Below are positions 1 through 11,113 of a stretch of DNA of 64,000 nucleotides, piece by piece (the first letter of the stretch is position 1; the number at the start of each line of letters is the position of its first letter). This DNA comes from Anagrus nilaparvatae (lineage: Eukaryota; Arthropoda; Insecta; Hymenoptera; Mymaridae): assembly GCA_022575985.1 (NCBI GenBank), contig JAKSXM010000272.1, positions 31,141,501-31,205,500 on the forward strand, read 5' to 3'. The notes under the pieces are model-generated. The model saw only the letters and a list, made by a program, of their open reading frames with translations, searched no databases and was not told the origin of the DNA. Made by a program: the position numbers and the translations under genes.

Positions 1-66
1 GGGTAAATATCAAATAATTTTTTCATATAATTTGCTTACAAATAATTTTAATACATTATTTTTAAG

Positions 67-3000
67 ATATCAATTGAATGAAGACGATAAACAAATGACA
101 ACAAATATGTCCCTTATGTTATTAGCTCATGGAGATGATGAAATTCAAGAATTTATGTATTCAGAATGCTATACTTTAATTAATTCAATTTTAGGTGTTC
201 ATTATAATAATAAAAGTTGGAGAAATTTAAATTTTTTATTAGATTCTAATATTTTAACAGAAATTATATGTCACGGTACAATGAGTGAAAATCTCAAAGT
301 AAGATATAATTACTGAAATTATCCACACAAAAAATTTATTAATAATAATTCAATTTTTTTAGGTAAAACAATTATCAGAAGATATTTTGTTGTTGTTCTT
401 AAAAGGGAAACTTCAGTTTACTAATGAAGGATGGTCAAAATTTTTAGATGCATTAATACCAGTTTTGTCTCTTTTGCAGTGTCTTTCTGATCCATGTACT
501 TCTTTAGGACAATCCATTACTAAAATGCTTGATCCTGACATATCTCAGAGTATTAAGTTGCCATTCACAGAGGTAATGATTATACTATCATATTTTAAAC
601 ATTTAAGTCTTATATTTTAAAATACAATTTATTTGTTTTTGAAGGTTTTAAAAGGTAATGTTAGACTATTATTTTCACCCATTACTTCAATTAGAGAAGA
701 AGCAGTTTACCGACTTATTTGGTTTCTTGGTAAAGAAAAAGATTCTAAATCTAAAATTCCTTATATTTCTACAATTCATAATCTGTCTCTTGCATCAATT
801 TGCATTCTTGACAGAAATGTAGCATTTAAAAAATCCGATGGTTGCTATCAGGTACAAAAAATGTTTCTTATATATTTTATGATAATTAGTTAAATTATAA
901 AAATTTTATTACAGAAAAGCAGCTTAGTTTCAATTTTAGATATGTTAAAAACACCTAATATTGAACCAAAAATGAAAAAATCTGCATTAAGTCAAATAAG
1001 TGTAATGATGACCGATGAATCATTACATAAAACCTTTATATCCGAAAATGGATTAGATATTATTTTGGACATATTCTCAAGAGCTTTGGTAATTTTTTTT
1101 TTTTTTTTTCTTTTTTTCTATTAAATTCAATAAATTTTTAACGACAACTTTATAAATAAATTTTACTTATTTTAGATTGAAAAAGATTATATGAATCATA
1201 CAGATTTTGTTATTCCAATTGTAGCAGCTTTAAAATATTTAGCTTCTGCACATTCTTCAATAAGAATTGAATTATCAAATAAAATTGATATTTACTTTAA
1301 CATAATTCGTAGTAAGTAAATTTTTATTTAATATATTTGGGAATATGGTTTTTTTTTAATAAGAAAAATTTAATTTTTACAGCTTTGTTCTTGTACCCTA
1401 ACAATGAAATTGTTAAAATTGATGGTGCTCAACTATTAGCTTTTTTAAGTTTTGGTGGAAATATTATGAGACCGCAAGATACCACATTGCAAAATGTTAG
1501 TAATATTTCTTTACCATATATAATATGCTGTAAAATGTCGCTTCCTTTTATTTCAAAATCTCATTGGAAAACAAGCATTAATAGGCGTTCGGACATATCA
1601 AGTAAGACTTAATAACAAATATATTATTTCGGAATTGAAGAGTAATAAAAACTACATTACAGTTTTACATAAAAGCAATCCAGCTGCATTAAATTTTGTA
1701 AGACAATTTTGGACCTGGAATTGGAATAGTGGAGAACAAGTGTTGTGGAAGAAATATGAAGAAATAAATGATCAATCGATATCGGAAACTTTAATGATTA
1801 GAGAATCTGAATTTCTTTGTTTACAATATTCTTCTCTTTATTACTGCTCTCAGAAACAGCTGTATAATATTCAAAATTCAACAACTCATACAATAGTATT
1901 TTCTTCGTTGGATTTCCTTTCCATGTATGTTGATTTATTTATCAATTTTACTTTGTAAATTTTTTTACTTTAATAACTTATTTTTTTCAGGTATTTTAAA
2001 TTATATAATACCTTAGATCCAGAGAGAAGTTCTTATATTTTTCAATTGCCTTGGGATACCACATTTGAAAGATTTTTCCGTTCTAATCCTACTAGCAAAG
2101 ATGATATTGAATTATTTATGAATGTTTTGAATTTTCTTTATTTATATAGTAAATCAAATAGCGGTGGTAATTAATTAAACTATTTATTTACAATTTATTT
2201 ATATTTTTTAATTTATTTAATTTAAATAAATTTTAGAAAAAATTGTATGGTTGAATACAAAAATGCAAAGTATAGTAAAATCATGGTCCGAATGGTTGTG
2301 CTCGGCAGAAGCGGGTAGCTTAGATGTTCTTCAATCATTTTTACGACTAGCTAGAAATTGCGCAAACATTGAAACGTCTATAAATTCAAAAGAATCGTGG
2401 GTTAATTTTATTGAATTTATTATTCGTAATTTATCATATAATGATGGTGGAAATTATAACTTAGGTAAAAAAAATATTAATATTAAAAAATTTTTTGAAA
2501 TAGGTAATAAAAAACTGATAAAAACTTAAAATTTATTAATTTTAGCATTTCTTGATTGGTTACTATCAACATTAACAACTATTATAAGTAAATGTAAATG
2601 GCAAGAAAACAATGACCTTCTTTTGATTGTAGGGAATACAATATTAGAATTAATTAGAAATTTTTGCCAAGATGAAAATTCTACCTTCATGGGATTATCC
2701 ATAATTAGAAATTTAATTTTAAGTTTAAATAACGTTCTTCATCAAATGCAACTTTATTTGCATAAAAATGTAAACGTCAAGTATAAATAATTTATTAGTT
2801 TATTATATTATAAGATATTGAGTATTTAATTTAGATTTTCAATTTAGATTTGGATGAATTTTTGGTATGAAAAAGACCAAAAATTAAATTGGTTAATATT
2901 ACTATGGAAAAATCGAGATCCTTTAGTCCGTGCTTCCGCGTTACAATTATTCACAGGTTTAACTAATGGGCCACATACAGCATCACAATTATTTAATGCT

Positions 3001-6000
3001 ATTGAAATTTCTGCAAACGATTTAGCTGATGCTTTGCTTTACTTAATGAACAATCAAGAAGAGTCTTGTATTGTCAAAGAGGAGGCTTGCTTAGCGCTAA
3101 GTCAACTCATAAAAAATTCTAATTCTACTATATTTCAATATGTAATTACGAAATTCTTTTTATTTTTCATTGCTTATTATCAAAATTCAATGTTCATTCA
3201 TTTTCAATTTTTTAGATGGATTCAATGAATTCAGTAGCCTTAATTAATTATATCAAAGAATGTAACGTGTATGAAGAAATAAATTTTATCTGCTCCAATA
3301 GTTACATGCATTCGACTTTAGATCTAAATTTTTCTGAAGATTTTGACAAAGAATTATTTTCTATGTCCAGCGGTAATTCAAAAGTACCATCCATAGAAAC
3401 AAAAACCATTTTTGATTTTTATCACTGTAATGAAGAAATTCCAAATAGTATGAACTAGATATTTATTTTCTTAAATAATTAATTATGATTTTTGTTTTTA
3501 CTTAAATTTATATTTTAAGATTTTGATCAAACTTCGGAATCAACTGAAAATGAATTACAATTTATATCTACTCCATCTTTAATAACTGCAATATGTATAA
3601 TGTTAAATAATTTAATTCTAATTGGTGAAGCTGAAGTCATTAATGAAATCAGTGAACATTCTGTGTATAAATATTTGATAAGGTATTAATTTACATTTGA
3701 AATTTAATTAAAATTTGTTTTTGTTTTTGCTTTTTCAAAAAATAATTATTTTTTATAGTTGTTTAGGAAATATACCTAAGTCAATCAGTGGAGAAATAAA
3801 TTTAGAACACTATTTTGATGTTTTAGAAATGAATACAAGTATATGTACGTTTCTCATTAATTGCATCGTTTACAGTCCTGTATTTGCATCAACTGTATCA
3901 TTTTCATCAGACTTCATTCTGACTTTATTAAAACTCTTAAATAAAGATTTATACTGTAGGTATTTAATATAATTTAAAATAATAGTTTTATTTCCATTAT
4001 AATTAATTTAACGGTACATAAATTACAGTTAACGATACGCAAAAATTAATTATTGCTAGAAATCAATTAGAAAGTGAAATTTTTAAATTATTAACATCAC
4101 TTTCAATTACTGAAAATCAACACTCCGAAGCTATTCAAAGAACATTAGAAATTCATGATACATGTTCATTAATGTTTACAATAGCTTCTGTGATATCGCA
4201 AGCAAAATCAGAATTAAGAATAAGCGCTGTTAGTTTTTTAGCTTTTTTATTATCTTTGGAAATGCAAAAAATCTATGAAGACAATATCGATGATTTGTTG
4301 AAAAATATTTTAGATACAAAGTATTTTGAAACAACTCATGATGTTTGTTCATCAAATTTACAAGTAAATTATACAAACAGGTTTAAATTATTAATACATC
4401 AGGATTCAAAAATTGTAGATCAAAATAGCAATGATTGTAATAAAGGAATTCTTATGGGATCGATGTTATGTAAATCACTTATAGAATTATATGTTACATT
4501 TAATTTAGTAAAACATAAAAAGCAAAACTATTATTCAGAAGATAAAGATTATATAATTAGAACATTAACTAATTTGCTCTGTATATCAGATGAAGCAAAA
4601 AGAACAGCCATTGAAGAAAAATTCCCAGGAACAGTTTGTATTTTTTTAAATGAACTTTTTATTCAAGTTAATTCAATTCCTATGCAAGTTTTCAAAAATT
4701 CTAATCAAAATGAAAAAGTATTTTAAGATTTTTAATTATTTTGAGATAGTATTATAATCATAAAAAACTAATATAATTTTATCTTTTATCCAGATTCATC
4801 CACTATTGTTAGAAATAAACTCTGTTCTTGTACTTGTTATGAATTTTATGTATAATTGTTTAAATGTTAAAGAAATTTTTGCTGAGAATTGCTTAGCCGA
4901 TATCATTCATAAATTATGGGCTCATATGTTATTGAATAAACCAGTTCTTTACTCTTGCTTAAAACTATTGATAACATTTACTGCAGAATGTAGCAATGGT
5001 AAAAAAATTTATTTTAAAATTTTCATATATATCAAAAATTATAATAATAATTTATTTTGCAGCTTCACATTCCTTAACATTAACATCAACAACGATAGGC
5101 ATTACAGCAAGGAAAACACCAAACACTGTTTCTTTAATACATGTATTAATACACTTGGTAATTAAAGAAATAGAATGTGTTACTCGTGGTGCTGATATTC
5201 AAAAATTTAATTTAATAGTTTTTATATTAAAAAATTCAATTCATAATCATGAATGTAGAGTTATAATTGCAAAGGTACAATCAGAAAATTAAATTGACTT
5301 TTATAAAATATCAATAAAATAATGTTTTCGCAGAGTAATCTTTTAAAGTACATATCACATATTCATCCAACTAGAACGAAAAGATCAAAACAATGGCAAG
5401 CTGTGGAAATGACATATTTAGAATTTCTATTAGACTTTTCAGCTTTCGATGAAGGACAGAAATCAATATCCAAAGTAAGTTAGCATATAATTTCTATGAA
5501 TAAAATATTTCGTTTATAAAAAATAATTATAATTTTCATTTTATTGCGGTATATATGGAGAGAAAACGATATATTAATACCAAAGAATATAATACTTTAT
5601 AATAATATTCTTTGCTAATACTGCATGGCTAAATTTCTTTGGTGCTAAAATATAAAATAATAATAATTAAAAACTAGGTATAAATGAACACTAATTCAAA
5701 CAACTGTATAAATGCATCTTTATGCATGCTCAAAATTGAACCAATTATTAAAAATCTAGTCGTGATAAATATTTAAATTCTATCGTTTTTGCTGAAAAAT
5801 TGAAAAAGCTAAAAATGATTATTTATTAAAAAGAAAAATTTTATTAATTAAACTTCATATACAATGAGGTCTCATTCATTTTGGCCCTATTTACAACCCT
5901 TAAAAGGTGGCTAGGGAGGGTACTCCAGTCAAAATACGGGATTGGTTGTATTTATCACTGAAAAACACCAGATTTGTTCTTCTATACGTTTTTTGGCTCG

Positions 6001-9000
6001 CTGAACACGAAAATAGGAGTTATTTGGCAGAGAAATTGGCGCTTCACCCTTAAATTTGCAAAAACTACCCCCAAAAAGGGGTGTTTTTGCAATTTTCGTA
6101 CTTTTAGCATCCAAGATATGCCCGTATAGGTTTTTTGGGTCGCTAATCAAGAATTTCGACTTCTTTTTTATAAATAATTAAAATTTCACCCCTAAATTGG
6201 CTAAAACTACCCCTAAAAGGGGTGTTTTTGATATTTTCGTACTTTTAGCATCCAGGATATGCCCATATAGGTTTTTTGGGTCGCTAATCAAGAATTTCGA
6301 CTTCTTTTTCATAAATAATTAAAATTTAACCCCTAATTTGGCTAAAACTACCCCTAAAAGGGGTGTTTTTGCTATTTTCGTACTTTTATCATCCTGGATA
6401 TGCCCATATAGGTTTTGTAGATCGGTAATCCAGAATTCCGACTTCTTTTTTATAAATAATTAAAATTTAACTCCTAACTTAGCTAAAACTACCCCTAAAA
6501 GGGGTGTTTTTGCTATTTTCGTAGTTTTATCATCCAGGATATGCGCATATAGGTTTTGTGGATCGCTAATTCAGAATTTCGACTTCTTTTTTATAAATAA
6601 TTAAAATTTAACCCCTAAATTGGCTAAAACTACCCTTGAAAGGGGTGTTTTTGCTAATTTTGCACTTTGAGCGTCCAAAGTACGTTCTTATACGTTTTTT
6701 TGGCCGCTGTGCAAAAATAGCAAAAACACCCCTTTTAAGGGTAGTTTTAGCCAATTTAGGGGTTAAATTTTAATTATTTATAAAAAAGAAGTCGAAATTC
6801 TGGATTAGCGATCCACAAAACCTATATGGACATACCTGGATGCTAAAAGTACGAAAATATCAAAAACACCCCTTTTAGGGGTAGTTTTAGCCAATTAAGG
6901 GGTGAAATTTTAATTATTTATAAAAAAGAAGTGAAACATCTTGATTAGCGACCCAAAAAACCTATACGGGCATATCCTGGATGCTAAAAGTACGAAAATT
7001 GCAAAAACACCCCTTTTTGGGGGTAGTTTTTGCAAATTTAAGGGTGAAGCGCCAATTTCTCTGCCAAATAACTCCTGTTTTCGTGTTCAGCGAGCCAAAA
7101 AACGTATAGTAGAACAAATCTGGTGTTTGTCAGTGATAAATACAACCAATCCCGTATTTTGACTGGAGTACCCCCCCTAGCCACCTTTTAAGGGTTGTAA
7201 ATAGGGCCAAAATGAATGAGACCTCAATGTATACGAAGTTTAATTAAATTTGCATAAAAAATATTAGTTTTAAACATTTTTCAATAAAATTTGATATTTT
7301 TTTCATTGATTTTTCCAAGCATTTCCTAATAATGCCTGACCTACCCCTTTCACCCCCGTTTTTGGGGTATTTTTAAGGGTTGTAGGTGAAAACTAATGTC
7401 AGATTCTAAAAGAGCAGGAAATTTTACTATACGGATGAACTTTTTAGCCACTTATCTATAAGGGAATATACTTATTTTTGAGCATTTCCACTCTCCGCCC
7501 CGGCGTTAATGAGTTAAAATAATATTGGATATATCATTGAAAAAAGATTAAATAAATAAAAGAATATTTTTATGCAGTAAATAAAATTTATTTTTGTGTT
7601 TGACAACTACGCGCCATATCCGTCAATTATAATATAATGTAAGGTATTTAAATTTTGATTTTAATCGGAATCGTAATTAATGCATTTTATTGTAGCTATA
7701 AATAAAATGATGATAAATCATTTGAAAAAAGAAACTTTTTTTTTGCAACAAAGTATAAAAGTAGGTATAACAATGTATTAAAATCGATCGTATATATTAT
7801 CATCTTTTGCAAAAATGAAGTTTATTTATAACGTTGCCTTGCTTTTTTGAATGAAAAATGTAAAAATAATTTTTATGAATTAAATGAGTACGCGAGTAAA
7901 AGTTTTCCTCTATGTAATTTTAAATTCTTGTATATTTTATCCGGTGTTTCCGGAGTTTCCGATTTTTTTATTTTTCTCAGGCGATTTTCCGACGTATTTT
8001 AATTTTCCGATTATATTTTTTTTGTTTTACTAAGCATATTTTTTCCCAAGTAAGGTAAGCATTGCTCGGAAAGCAACTGAACAATTTAGTATTATAAAGC
8101 ACTTTATGCTCTCGTTTATTTCTTTATCTTATTGGTATTACCGCCTAGTGTTGTTCGTTCTGTTTTCACAAGAACTTTATTATGGACTCATACGGAAATA
8201 AAGATTTGCAATATTTGCGGCATAGTTTGGAAATTTTAACTTTGTATATTTTTTGTTCAAAAAGGTGCGAAAATTAAATGCTATACGTACACTGTACCCA
8301 AGAGAGTGATTTTTTCTTTACTTTTTCAAGAAACCACTTCTGGGGTCTGGGAAAATTATACTAAAGTTTTTTTTTCAGGAAAATAGTAGATTTTTTTGAA
8401 ACGCTGTACAAAAATAGTTGTATAAAAATAAAAATTATGAAATTTCGCTAAATTTCAGCGTTTTTCAGAAATATCTAAAATTTTCCTGAGGAATTCAAAA
8501 ATTAAGTAAGAATTTTAATTTTTTGACATAGAAAGCTGCAGAAAGCTTTAAAAAATTTTTTTAAATTCACTAAAATTTTGTTTGTAATTTTTTTTAGGCA
8601 ACAGATTCTTTGGATGTACTTATAAGTTTAGCGCAACTAACATCTGGGAAAGTGAAAATCTTAGCCATTTCCGTGATAAGAAATTTGGCTTTTAATCCAA
8701 CGAACCGTCCAAGACTTCTTAGTTCATGTGAGTAATACTTAAATTTGAATTCTTTTAATTTTATTTAAACAAACTATACAGTTAAAAATATCTTTATACT
8801 AACCTATGAATGCCTAACCGACAGTTCTCGGTCACCAATATTTTTCGGTAATAAAAACTGTATATGTTTTAGGCTGAAAAACCAACCTAGTATAGATAAT
8901 TTAGTTCACTCTTTTCATTTCCGGAGTCCATTGAGGATTTTTCATCTACAGCCCCTACGAAATAAGAAGTCAAGCCCTAAAATGAAGTAATTTATTTAGT

Positions 9001-10431
9001 TGTATAACTCACCCCTTTGCTTATTAAAGACACCCCCACGGAGGTTTACAAGGGTAAATACATGGGTATTTTAATTTTTTCCCCACTCTCATTTAAATTT
9101 GTATGCTTTAAAAACAGGCATGTCAATTAATTCCAATGTCAAAAAAAAACTTTTGCATTTGGGAACATTTTAAGTTTCTTTCAGAATAACTTGAAAATAT
9201 ACCCCGCTTTAGGGATTAAAATCTCATTTCGTAAGAGTTGTAGGTGAAAACGGACTTCGAACTGAAAAGAGCGACCCAAAATATACAGTTTTTATTTCCA
9301 AAAAATTCAAGTGCCCAAAAACTTTCTTTTAGGCATTAATAGATTATACTTATATTTTATTTTAATTTTTTAACAAAATCAAAATAATTTTTTATTTTGC
9401 TATTGAAAAATATTTCTTTTGCATAAAAACTTTCGTCTTGAATGCTACAAGAAAAAAAGTTTTTTGTTCTCCCGGGTGTAAAACTTGACGCGAAATTTCT
9501 TACACTCGTTCTACGCCTCGGTAGGCAAAAAATATTGTATGCTCCACCTTAGGCACATATCGTTTAGGACATATCACTCGTGCTAGATCACGCTACTACC
9601 AAAAATTTTGCACCCTTGGTACACTGTAAAAAGTAACTTTCTTAGATTCACAAAAAAATTAGAATATTTTCGAAAAACTAGTAAATTTTCGAAAATAATC
9701 GTAAGTTTACTAAATTTAGTAAATTTACAAAAATATTCTATTTAGTAAATTTTTTGAAAATATTCTATTTTTTTTTTTGTGAATCTAAGAAAGTTACTTT
9801 TTTACAGTGTACCTAAAATGCCAATAAAAAAATTAATTGGGCCTTGCATTTAAAAAACATTTTTCGCTTTTACGAATAATCGAATTCAATAGCAGTGGCG
9901 GATACAGGGGGGGGGTCAAAGGGGTCAATTGACCCACCCTCAGCGGTTAATTTTACCTTTTTTTTAGCTAATTTTACGTTACATAATTAACGCGAAGTAT
10001 CATTTTGACCCCCCCAAAAAAATTTTAAGGACCTTTTTTAGAAAATTTTTTGGAATTTGATTCAAATGACCCCCCCCAAAGAATTTTCTAGATCCGCCTC
10101 TGAATAGAGACTTTGGCCCCCCTTGTCTTCAGGGCCCATTATTAAATTAAAGTGAATAATTTGTTATTTTATTTTTATCTCAGATGACTTCCTGAATTTA
10201 TTATTAGACCAACTAAGGAGCGGTTCATCAAACGAAATAGAAGTAGCTGGATCGACATTATGGGCATTGATAAGTAATAACCAAAAAGCTAAAATAACCA
10301 TAAGAAACGGTGGATTTGTCGAAAGCATAAATTCAGCGATCAGTAGATTAGCCTTATTACCAAACTGTGAAACAAATAATAATAAAGAAATTGTTAATAT
10401 GTTAGACTATATATTACAAATCATGCAATGA
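67..10431 (+). CDS. RTTN: rotatin-like centriolar protein, C-terminal part (5' end outside window)
   Basis: Twenty phase-consistent exons: 67-298, 363-572, 645-851, 915-1088, 1176-1311, 1383-1601, 1663-1924, 1991-2166, 2237-2464, 2546-2769, 2848-3141, 3216-3447, 3520-3682, 3759-3955, 4029-4717, 4794-4998, 5063-5274, 5334-5474, 8598-8727, 10184-10431 (TGA stop). They encode about 1,525 residues; vertebrate rotatin is about 2,200, so the N-terminus lies upstream. The chain is leucine-rich and helical, as expected for armadillo-type repeats. The last exon carries a stretch around LWALISNNQKAK that closely resembles the rotatin C-terminus. In the family (Drosophila Ana3, human RTTN) the protein acts in centriole assembly and elongation. 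Introns are 50-150 bp except the last two, 3.1 and 1.5 kb, which hold a fold-back element and MITEs. The donors at 2166 and 2769 have alternatives in the same phase. AATAAA lies at 10590. Family call is by remembered similarity. Confidence 0.85.
5844..7247. repeat. fold-back element with ~141-bp tandem monomers, inside a rotatin intron
   Basis: The outer arms (5844 onward and back from 7247) are near-perfect inverted copies that meet at about 6668-6706. Near each end is the motif TACTCCAGTCAAAATACGGG. Inside each arm a unit of about 141 bp recurs head to tail, recognisable by GGGTCGCTAATCAAGAATTT (about 6137 and 6278, degenerate at about 6420 and 6560) and by ACTACCCCTAAAAGGGGT. The left arm is longer (about 825 bp) than the right (about 540 bp), so the arms differ in monomer number. 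No transposase frame is present. Two mirror-image 73-residue open frames, one per arm, come from the repeat. Confidence 0.85.
8840..9306. repeat. degenerate fold-back element in rotatin intron
   Basis: The left edge (TAATAAAAACTGTATAT near 8850) pairs with ATATACAGTTTTTATTTCC near 9280-9300. Inner segments with TCATCTACAGCCCCTACGAAAT and its inverse near 9225 also pair. Arms are clearly diverged. It shares the ACCCC/GGGGT style of the other fold-back elements. Confidence 0.55.
9465..9617. repeat. dispersed repeat module (GTAAAACT...GGCAAAAAATA type)
   Basis: The stretch with GTGTAAAACTTGACGCGAA, TTCTACGCCTCGGTAGGCAA and CATATCACTCGTGCTAG is a diverged copy of sequence at about 20690-20880 and, more weakly, 26470-26560. 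It is non-coding. It directly abuts the MITE at 9618. Confidence 0.6.
9618..9813. repeat. MITE, terminal inverted repeats GGTACACTGTAAAAAGTAAC
   Basis: The left end runs TACACTGTAAAAAGTAACTT and continues through CTTAGATTCACAAAAAAA; the right end is its inverse, ending ACAGTGTA. The core is AT-rich with TTTCGAAAA/TTTACTAAA motifs and no frame. A 436-bp relative lies at 36043-36478. Confidence 0.85.
9893..10102. repeat. MITE with CAGTGGCGGAT / ATCCGCCTCTG ends and AATAG duplication
   Basis: The 210-bp element starts CAGTGGCGGATACAGGGGGG and ends with the imperfect inverse (ATCCGCCTCTG). It holds runs of G on one side and C on the other. AATAG occurs immediately before and immediately after, the expected footprint of a target-site duplication. 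It lies 80 bp before the last rotatin exon. Ends of this type are common in animal DNA transposons; the superfamily is not assigned here. Confidence 0.75.
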
Positions 10432-10587
10432 TTTAAAATAGACTGTATAATTTTATTGTAAGTGTGTAAGTGTGTAAGTGTCAATTAATTTATTCGATTT
10501 TAATGTAAATTAACGTTTATCTTTCTATTTATAGCAACTATATTTTTTTTATTGTACTCTATTGAGAATATTTTTAAGTAATTAAAT

Positions 10588-10818
10588 TTAATAAAAATAT
10601 TTTACCTCCATTATGGCGAAAAAGCTGCTGTTTTATTATTTAAAATAAATATTTATGACACACTTTTAAAAATAATACGCTTTCAACTCAAAGATTTTGA
10701 AACAAATGTTGAAGCAAAGGTATTCAGAATTTTAAAAAATGCAATAGATCATATTTTTTCAAAATTAGACAATAAATTTTCCAAGATTCCATCAATATAT
10801 TTCCAATTCATTGTCTAA
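10588..10818 (+). other. open frame without ATG downstream of rotatin; doubtful
   Basis: One frame stays open for about 75 codons without an in-frame ATG start, ending at TAA 10816-10818. It reads roughly HYGEKAAVLLFKINIYDT and onward, and overlaps the rotatin poly(A) signal. It contains a possible donor (AAG|GTATTC at about 10720). No family is recognised. It may be an exon of an unseen gene, a decayed fragment, or chance. Confidence 0.2.
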
Positions 10819-10996
10819 TATATTTTTATTCTTTTTTTTTAGCCTCAAATAAATTACTTTATAAAATGTAGGCATTTAAAGATATTCATAAATAATTTTA
10901 AGTCTTTTTTACTGCCCCAATTTTATAATCAAAATACTTGATCGAGAGGACCCTGATTTTGTAAGTGAATAAAATAATTCATTCTTTTTGTAAGAC

Positions 10997-11113
10997 ATGG
11001 TGTACTTTATGCCCGAAAATCCTACATTAGCTAGACAGCTAATTACTAGAACTTATTCGGGTTTAGGAACTCAGAATAATTTCAATACGGGAACCGCAGT
11101 AATAGATGAGTAG
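10997..11113 (+). other. 38-codon open frame, possible terminal exon or relic
   Basis: It begins ATG GTG TAC TTT ATG and encodes 38 residues ending in AVIDE before TAG. Its amino-acid composition (PENPTLARQLITRTYSGLG) is less AT-driven than neighbouring random frames, which is why it is listed. Not recognised. It could be the last exon of a gene whose other exons were not found. Confidence 0.25.

Noticed and set aside
5929..7162. Two nearly identical 73-residue open frames on opposite strands (5929-6150 and 6941-7162)
   Set aside because: They are the same stretch of the two arms of one fold-back element; no splice, start or domain evidence supports a gene.
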